DNA of 64,000 bases from CAIKZY01 sp044374195 (lineage in GTDB: Bacteria > Actinomycetota > Actinomycetes > S36-B12), in NCBI GenBank assembly GCA_044374195.1, contig JBILOY010000009.1:1-64000 (forward strand), in the 5' to 3' direction. Every line of letters begins with the position of its first letter. The stretch's first letter is position 1. The notes under the pieces were generated by a model. That model was not told where the DNA came from, did not search any database, and saw nothing but the letters and a program-made list of their open reading frames with translations. The position numbers were made by a program, and so were the translations under genes. Below are positions 58,799-64,000 of this stretch, piece after piece.

Positions 58799-58804
58799 AG
58801 CGTA
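58799..58804 (-). promoter_or_regulatory. Probable -10 hexamer TACGCT of ctaB
   Basis: On the minus strand TACGCT is followed by 7 nt and the ATG at 58791, close to the leaderless spacing. Confidence 0.45.
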
Positions 58805-58842
58805 TCGACTGGTGGCTCCGCTGACAGACCCTCCTGATTGGC

Positions 58843-58848
58843 TAGGGT
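58843..58848 (+). promoter_or_regulatory. -10 hexamer TAGGGT of tkt
   Basis: TAGGGT is followed by 6 nt and the GTG at 58855. This would drive the tkt-tal-zwf-opcA run. Confidence 0.65.
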
Positions 58849-58854
58849 CATCGT

Positions 58855-60927
58855 GTGACGATCCACGCCCTTGCGCCCCTGTCCTGGACCTCCGCTGACG
58901 ATGACGCCGTCAGGCATCTGCGAGCCCTGGCAGCCGATGCTGTCCAGAACGCCGGAAATGGTCACCCCGGTACGGCCATGGCCCTGGCGCCGGCGGCCTA
59001 TCTGCTGTTCCAGAAGGTGCTGCAGCACGACCCCAGTGATCCCCACTGGCTCGGTCGTGATCGTTTCGTGCTCTCCTGCGGTCATTCGAGCCTGACCCTG
59101 TACTCACAATTGTTCCTGTCGGGATACGGGCTCACCATCGATGATCTGCGCAACTTCCGGAAAGCCGGCTCCTTGACCCCCGGGCATCCCGAATACGGGC
59201 ATACGGCAGGTGTCGAGACGACCACCGGACCCCTTGGTGCAGGACTGTCCACCGCCGTGGGCATGGCCATGTCGGCTCGATACGAGCGCGGATTACTGGA
59301 TCCCGATGCACCTGCCGGCTCGAGTCCGTTCGATCACCGAGTCTTCGTGATCGCCTCCGATGGAGATCTTGAGGAAGGCGTTACTTCTGAGGCCTCCTCG
59401 CTGGCCGGAACTCAGCAGCTGGGCAACCTGATCGTTATCTGGGATGACAATCGCATTTCCATCGAAGGCGATACCGCAATCGCTTTTACCGAGAACGTCA
59501 ACGAGCGATACCGCGCTTATGGCTGGGATGTTCACGAGGTGGCCCTAGGCAGCGACGGCAGCGCTGATGTCGTCGGGCTCTATGCCGCGATTGCAGCCGC
59601 ATCTGCCTCGCCCAAGCCCAGTTTTATCCGACTCACCACGATCATTGCGTGGCCTGCACCCAAGGCCCAGGGCACCGCGAAGTCGCATGGCTCCGCACTC
59701 GGCGCCGACGAGGTCGCAGGCATTAAGTCCGCTCTTGGATTAGACCCAGCCAGGGACTTCCAATTCGATGATGCGCTGCTTAGCCAGGTCCGCACCTCAC
59801 TGACCACTCGGGTGGCGGCCGAACGAGCCGCCTGGGATCTCGCCTATGGGTCCTGGCGATCGGATCAGCCATCGCATGCCGCACTGCTAGATCGTCTTCT
59901 CGCCCACGGGCTTCCGGCCGAGCTCTCCAGCGCGTACCCGGCTTATGAACTCGGGACGTCGGTGGCCACGCGCAAGGCTTCGGGCGAAGTTATCAATGCG
60001 ATTGCTGGAGTCTTGCCCGAGTTCTGGGGTGGTTCCGCTGATCTAGCTGAGAGTAATAACACGACCATTGAGGGCGGCAAGAGCTTCATGCCCGCCGGAA
60101 GCGTGCTGCCCGATACGTCGCCCTACGGCCGGATTTTGCACTTCGGAATTCGTGAGCACGCGATGGGCTCAATCCTTAACGGCATCGCACTCGACACCTT
60201 GACTCGACCATTCGGTGGCACGTTCTTGGTGTTCAGCGACTACATGCGCGGTGCGGTGCGGCTGACAGCCTTGATGCAGCTCGGCGTCACCTACGTCTGG
60301 ACTCACGATTCGATCGGCCTCGGCGAGGATGGACCCACGCATCAGCCGGTCGAACACCTTTGGTCACTTCGTGCGATTCCGGGTCTCGCGGTTATCCGTC
60401 CCGCAGACGCGAACGAGACCTCTGCTGCTTGGCGGAGCATCCTCGAGCGACGCGCACCTGCAGGCTTGGTCCTCACTCGTCAGAACGTTCCCACACTCGT
60501 AGAGGCCGTCGAAGCCATCACGGGTGTCGATCGCGGTGCCTATGTCCTTCGTGACACCGACTCGGCCCAGGTGTTGCTTCTTGCCACGGGCTCTGAGGTC
60601 CAGCTCGCCATGGCGGCTGCCGATGCCCTGGCATCCGATGGAATTCACGCACGTGTCATCTCCATGCCTTGTCTGGAGTGGTTTGATGCCCAGGATTCGA
60701 ACTACCGTGATTCCGTGCTACTTCCCGCGGTGGCTGCCCGCGTATCGGTCGAGGCCGGTGCAACGCTCGGTTGGTGGAAGTACATCGGTACTCACGGACG
60801 CGCTGTTGGTCTTGATCACTTTGGTGCGAGCGCTGACTACCAGGTGCTCTATCGCGACTTCGGTATCACGGTTGAGGCCATCGTGGCGGCAGCCAAGGAT
60901 TCCATCTCCGCTGCTACCGGGAAGTAG
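58855..60927 (+). CDS. tkt: Transketolase
   Basis: Transketolase (690 residues) moves two-carbon units in the pentose phosphate pathway. The N-terminal NAGNGHPGTAMALAPAAY, the TPP motif SDGDLEEGVTSEA with WDDNRIS, and the pyrimidine-domain GIREHAMG and THDSIGLGEDGPTHQP are all intact. Length is normal. The GTG start has TAGGGT 6 nt upstream. tal follows 2 nt after the stop. Confidence 0.97.
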   Translation: MTIHALAPLSWTSADDDAVRHLRALAADAVQNAGNGHPGTAMALAPAAYLLFQKVLQHDPSDPHWLGRDRFVLSCGHSSLTLYSQLFLSGYGLTIDDLRNFRKAGSLTPGHPEYGHTAGVETTTGPLGAGLSTAVGMAMSARYERGLLDPDAPAGSSPFDHRVFVIASDGDLEEGVTSEASSLAGTQQLGNLIVIWDDNRISIEGDTAIAFTENVNERYRAYGWDVHEVALGSDGSADVVGLYAAIAAASASPKPSFIRLTTIIAWPAPKAQGTAKSHGSALGADEVAGIKSALGLDPARDFQFDDALLSQVRTSLTTRVAAERAAWDLAYGSWRSDQPSHAALLDRLLAHGLPAELSSAYPAYELGTSVATRKASGEVINAIAGVLPEFWGGSADLAESNNTTIEGGKSFMPAGSVLPDTSPYGRILHFGIREHAMGSILNGIALDTLTRPFGGTFLVFSDYMRGAVRLTALMQLGVTYVWTHDSIGLGEDGPTHQPVEHLWSLRAIPGLAVIRPADANETSAAWRSILERRAPAGLVLTRQNVPTLVEAVEAITGVDRGAYVLRDTDSAQVLLLATGSEVQLAMAAADALASDGIHARVISMPCLEWFDAQDSNYRDSVLLPAVAARVSVEAGATLGWWKYIGTHGRAVGLDHFGASADYQVLYRDFGITVEAIVAAAKDSISAATGK

Positions 60928-60929
60928 AC

Positions 60930-62036
60930 ATGACCCCCTGCCTGCAAGAGCTGACCAACCTCGGAGTCTCGATCTGGCTCGATGACCTCAGTCGCGAGCG
61001 TCTGGTAACAGGGAATCTCGCGCATCTCGTTGATTCGTCATGCGTCCGCGGGGTTACCACCAACCCGGCGATTTTCCAGAAGGCGATCTCGGAAAAAGCC
61101 GATGCCTACTCCGCCGATCTCTCGCAGCTAGCGGCCGACGGATGCGACGTGGATCAGGTTATCCGCACACTCACCACTGATGACGTTCGATCAGCCTGCG
61201 ACCTGCTCACCGGCGTGTTCGAGTCAAGTGCCGGAGTTGATGGCCGAGTGTCGATCGAGGTTGATCCCCGACTCGCGCATGACACCGAAGCGACGGTTAA
61301 GCAGGCGGCTCACCTGTGGGCCATCGTCGACAGACGCAATGCCTTGATCAAGATTCCCGCAACCAAGGCCGGGCTCCCGGCAATCACCGCAACGATCGGT
61401 GCCGGCATCAGCGTCAACGTCACCCTTATCTTCTCTGTCGAGCGCTACCGAGAAGTCGTCGACGCCTATCTAGCAGGCCTGGACATCGCTCGCGGGTTGG
61501 GAATTGATCTCTCCGGAATTCACTCGGTTGCTAGCTTCTTCGTCAGCCGGGTTGATACCGAGATCGATAAGCGCCTCGATGCCCTGGGCACCGACTATTC
61601 GCGCTCGCTCCGCGGCAAGGCGGGCCTTGCAAATGCTCGTCTGGCGTGGGCTGCGCACGAGGATGTATTGGCGAGTCGTCGATGGGCCGATGTCGCCGCA
61701 CTAGGTGCGCTCGCACAGCGTCCGCTCTGGGCCTCTACCGGCGTGAAGGACCCTAGGTATGACGACACCATGTATGTCGTTGATCTCGCGGTCGACGGGT
61801 GCGTCAACACAATGCCTGAGCCAACCCTTGATGCCGTGCGCGACCACGGAGTCTTTCGCGGCGATACCGTCACCGGAACTTCCGAGGCCGCTCGAGGACA
61901 ACTGACTGAGCTTGCCGGTCTAGGCATCGACATCACAGAGGTCTGTGATCAGCTCGAGACCGAGGGCGTCCAGAAATTCATCGACTCGTGGGAGTCCCTG
62001 CGCGCAACGGTGTCTACCGCGATGGCAACCGGCTGA
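60930..62036 (+). CDS. tal: Transaldolase
   Basis: Transaldolase (368 residues) transfers dihydroxyacetone units. The Schiff-base Lys141 is in ALIKIPATKAGLPAI, with the N-terminal SIWLDDLSRE and GVTTNPAIFQKAI. The protein is of the longer actinobacterial type. Some actinobacteria have Tal fused to Pgi; here there is no fusion, and zwf starts in the tal stop (TGATG). Confidence 0.96.
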   Translation: MTPCLQELTNLGVSIWLDDLSRERLVTGNLAHLVDSSCVRGVTTNPAIFQKAISEKADAYSADLSQLAADGCDVDQVIRTLTTDDVRSACDLLTGVFESSAGVDGRVSIEVDPRLAHDTEATVKQAAHLWAIVDRRNALIKIPATKAGLPAITATIGAGISVNVTLIFSVERYREVVDAYLAGLDIARGLGIDLSGIHSVASFFVSRVDTEIDKRLDALGTDYSRSLRGKAGLANARLAWAAHEDVLASRRWADVAALGALAQRPLWASTGVKDPRYDDTMYVVDLAVDGCVNTMPEPTLDAVRDHGVFRGDTVTGTSEAARGQLTELAGLGIDITEVCDQLETEGVQKFIDSWESLRATVSTAMATG

Positions 62037-63574
62037 TGGATGATCACGGCGTGCAGTCGAATCCTCTGCGCGATCCGCTTGACCAACGCCTGCCGCGGGT
62101 AGCGGGCCCATGCGGGCTCGTGCTTTTCGGCGTGACCGGCGACCTAGCGCGCAAGAAGGTCATGCCCGCAATCTATGACCTCGCCAATCGAGGTCTCCTT
62201 CCTCCGGGATTCGCGCTGGTGGGATTTGCCCGCCGCGACTGGGTCGATGAGGACTTCGCCAAAGTCGTGCATGACGCTGTACGAGAGCATTCCCGAACAC
62301 CATTTCGCGAGGAAACGTGGGAACAGTTAGCCCAGGGCATTCGCTTTGTCACGGGCGATCTCGATGATCCTGAGGCCTATGCGCGACTACGCCACGTGGT
62401 TGATGACCTCGACAGCGAACGCGGCACGGGTGGTAATCATGCGTTCTATTTGTCGATACCCCCGGGCCTATTCCCTGTCGTGCTCTCCCATCTGAAGACC
62501 TCTGGTCTTGCGGAAAGCGCGCCCGGATGCTGGCGCCGTGTCGTAATCGAGAAGCCTTTTGGCCACGATCTGTCATCCGCCATTGAACTCAACCGCGTCG
62601 TGGGCGACGTGTTCAGCTCGGGCTCGGTCTTTCGAATCGATCATTACCTGGGCAAAGAGACAGTCCAGAACATCCTGGCCGTGCGATTCGCCAACGCAAT
62701 GTTCGAGCCCCTGTGGAACTCGAACTACGTCGACAACGTGCAGATCACGATGGCCGAGGACATCGGGATCGGTGGTCGAGCCGGCTACTACGACGGCATC
62801 GGAGCCGCTCGTGACGTCATCCAGAATCACCTTTTGCAATTACTTGCGCTCACTGCAATGGAAGAACCACTGTCCTTCTCAGCTGCCGATGTTCGCGCCG
62901 AGAAAGTCAAAGTACTCTCGGCAGTTCGACTCCCCCGCGATCTTGCACTACACACGTCACGAGGGCAATACGCCGAAGGCTGGCAAGGTGGCATTCACGT
63001 GCCTGGCTACCTGCAGGAAGACGGCATCAATCCAGATTCCACCACAGAGACTTATGCAGCGATACGCCTCGATGTCGACAACCGCCGTTGGGCTGGTGTT
63101 CCCTTCTACCTGCGAACCGGCAAGAGGCTCGGCCGACGAGTGACTGAGGTTGCCATCGTATTCAAGCGGGCTCCGCACCTTCCCTTTGAGAGCACATCTG
63201 TAGAGGAGCTGAGCAATAACGCCTTCGTCTTTCGGATCCAGCCCGATGAAGGCATTACCGTGAAGTTCGGATCAAAGGTTCCGAATACGAGTTCCATCGA
63301 GGTGCGCGACGTCACGATGGATTTTCAGTACGGAGACTCGTTCGTGGATGCCAGCCCGGAGGCCTACGAGCGATTGATTCTCGACGTTCTACTCGGAGAT
63401 GCGCCGTTGTTTCCGCGTCACCAGGAGGTTGAGCTTGGCTGGGAGATTCTTGATCCGATTCTCGACTTCTGGGCCCAGCAGGGCGCTCCTGAGCAGTACG
63501 TCTCGGGTGGTTGGGGGCCGCACTCCGCTTACGAGATGCTCGCCCGTGACGGCAGAGTCTGGAGACGACCATGA
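62036..63574 (+). CDS. zwf: Glucose-6-phosphate 1-dehydrogenase
   Basis: Zwf (512 residues) is the first enzyme of the oxidative pentose phosphate pathway. The cofactor motif is FGVTGDLARKK and the active-site signature is RIDHYLGKETVQN. The ATG at 62036 overlaps the tal stop; a longer frame from 61988 lies inside tal. A GTG at 62051 is an alternative. opcA starts inside its stop codon (ATGA). Confidence 0.96.
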   Translation: MDDHGVQSNPLRDPLDQRLPRVAGPCGLVLFGVTGDLARKKVMPAIYDLANRGLLPPGFALVGFARRDWVDEDFAKVVHDAVREHSRTPFREETWEQLAQGIRFVTGDLDDPEAYARLRHVVDDLDSERGTGGNHAFYLSIPPGLFPVVLSHLKTSGLAESAPGCWRRVVIEKPFGHDLSSAIELNRVVGDVFSSGSVFRIDHYLGKETVQNILAVRFANAMFEPLWNSNYVDNVQITMAEDIGIGGRAGYYDGIGAARDVIQNHLLQLLALTAMEEPLSFSAADVRAEKVKVLSAVRLPRDLALHTSRGQYAEGWQGGIHVPGYLQEDGINPDSTTETYAAIRLDVDNRRWAGVPFYLRTGKRLGRRVTEVAIVFKRAPHLPFESTSVEELSNNAFVFRIQPDEGITVKFGSKVPNTSSIEVRDVTMDFQYGDSFVDASPEAYERLILDVLLGDAPLFPRHQEVELGWEILDPILDFWAQQGAPEQYVSGGWGPHSAYEMLARDGRVWRRP

Positions 63575-64000
63575 TTCGCCTCGATGACACCAGCGGGTCA
63601 GCCGTAGCAGCAGCGATCGCGGATGAGAGACGCCGGCTCGGATCCCCCACAACTGGCATGGTGCTCACGCTGCTCATCCTCAGCGACGAGGACAACGCGT
63701 CAGACGCCACCAATGCTGCCGTTGAGGCAGCTCGACAGCATCCGATGCGAATCATCACGTTGATTCCCAAGCCGGGCAAGGTCGCCGCACGGCTCGATGC
63801 ACAGATCTCTGTCGGAGGCGATCAGGGTCCCGGAGAGGTTGCCGAGCTACGTCTTCGTGGCGAGCTCGCTGAATTCGCCAATTCAGTAGCGGTACCTCTC
63901 TTGCTCCCTGACACTCCTGTCGTGGCCTTCTGGCCCGGCGAGTGCCCGGCTATTCCCGCGGACGATCACATCGGCAAGCACGCTCAACGTCGCATCACCG
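63571..64000 (+). CDS. opcA: OpcA, glucose-6-phosphate dehydrogenase assembly protein (3' end outside window)
   Basis: The first 143 codons of opcA are present and the frame is open to the window end. OpcA is an actinobacterial and cyanobacterial protein needed for active Zwf. Matches to the family include the VLTLLILSDED region and VVAFWPGECPAIPADD. The start overlaps the zwf stop by 4 nt, so the two should be made together. A pgl (devB) gene is expected next, beyond the window. Confidence 0.92.
   Translation, partial: MIRLDDTSGSAVAAAIADERRRLGSPTTGMVLTLLILSDEDNASDATNAAVEAARQHPMRIITLIPKPGKVAARLDAQISVGGDQGPGEVAELRLRGELAEFANSVAVPLLLPDTPVVAFWPGECPAIPADDHIGKHAQRRIT

Noticed and set aside
58792..59085. 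N-terminal extension of ctaB antisense to tkt
   Set aside because: It has no CtaB-like sequence and would cover the tkt promoter and start. The ATG at 58791 fits the family.
1..64000. tRNA, rRNA, insertion sequences, prophage or CRISPR arrays
   Set aside because: None was recognised by eye; the gaps are short and the genes are housekeeping types. A covariance-model scan would be needed to exclude a small RNA.

Overview
This window is a gene-dense, moderately high-GC stretch of an actinobacterial chromosome. The lineage markers are RbpA, the Pup ligation genes (arc, dop, pup, pafA, pafBC), HelY, FHA/MerR regulators beside the glycine cleavage genes, an InhA-like FabI, SufR-type Suf control and OpcA. 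Gene order closely follows the backbone I remember from Mycobacterium tuberculosis (roughly the Rv2125-Rv2050, Rv1832-Rv1822, Rv1484-Rv1472 and Rv1466-Rv1445 blocks). CtaA, CtaB and SURF1 point to an aerobe with a haem-copper oxidase. I found no mycolate genes, mobile elements, CRISPR arrays, tRNAs or rRNAs. I cannot name the genus.

Layout. 1-6.4 kb: 3' end of pgi, a PAC2 protein, an alpha/beta hydrolase, B12-dependent metH and a RecB-like nuclease. 6.4-15 kb: trmI, then arc-dop-pup-pafA with no 20S proteasome genes between pup and pafA, two FKBPs and pafB-pafC. 15-25.6 kb: tatA-tatC, helY, a 5'-3' exonuclease, an M24 peptidase, an amidohydrolase, separate lnt and dpm1, fxsA and rbpA. 25.7-34.6 kb, mostly minus strand: gcvP under a tandem glycine riboswitch, two MerR regulators flanking a DUF151 nuclease, a zinc-ribbon FHA protein, gcvH, a CDP-alcohol phosphatidyltransferase, a small membrane protein, a TauE/SafE permease and an ABC ATPase. 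34.7-40 kb: serB, sixA, fabI, fabG, dodecin, a DUF3099 protein, SURF1 and an atypical SDR.

40-44.5 kb holds the clearest accessory system: oleA, a fused oleB-oleC and oleD, a complete long-chain olefin (beta-lactone) pathway sitting inside the housekeeping backbone. 44.6-48.8 kb has an ABC exporter, a crotonase and an ABC-F ATPase. 48.9-55.3 kb is a sufR-B-D-(Rieske)-C-S-U-T operon. 55.3-58.8 kb has an ABC transporter pair, ctaA and ctaB. 58.9-64 kb has tkt-tal-zwf-opcA; opcA runs off the window.

The most striking pattern outside the genes is in start sites. At eleven genes a TANNNT -10 hexamer (most often TAGGCT-like) lies exactly 6 nt before the start codon, which predicts leaderless mRNAs. 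In three junctions the TAG stop of the upstream gene is itself the first half of the next -10 hexamer. Three convergent gene pairs end on one shared palindromic CTAG.
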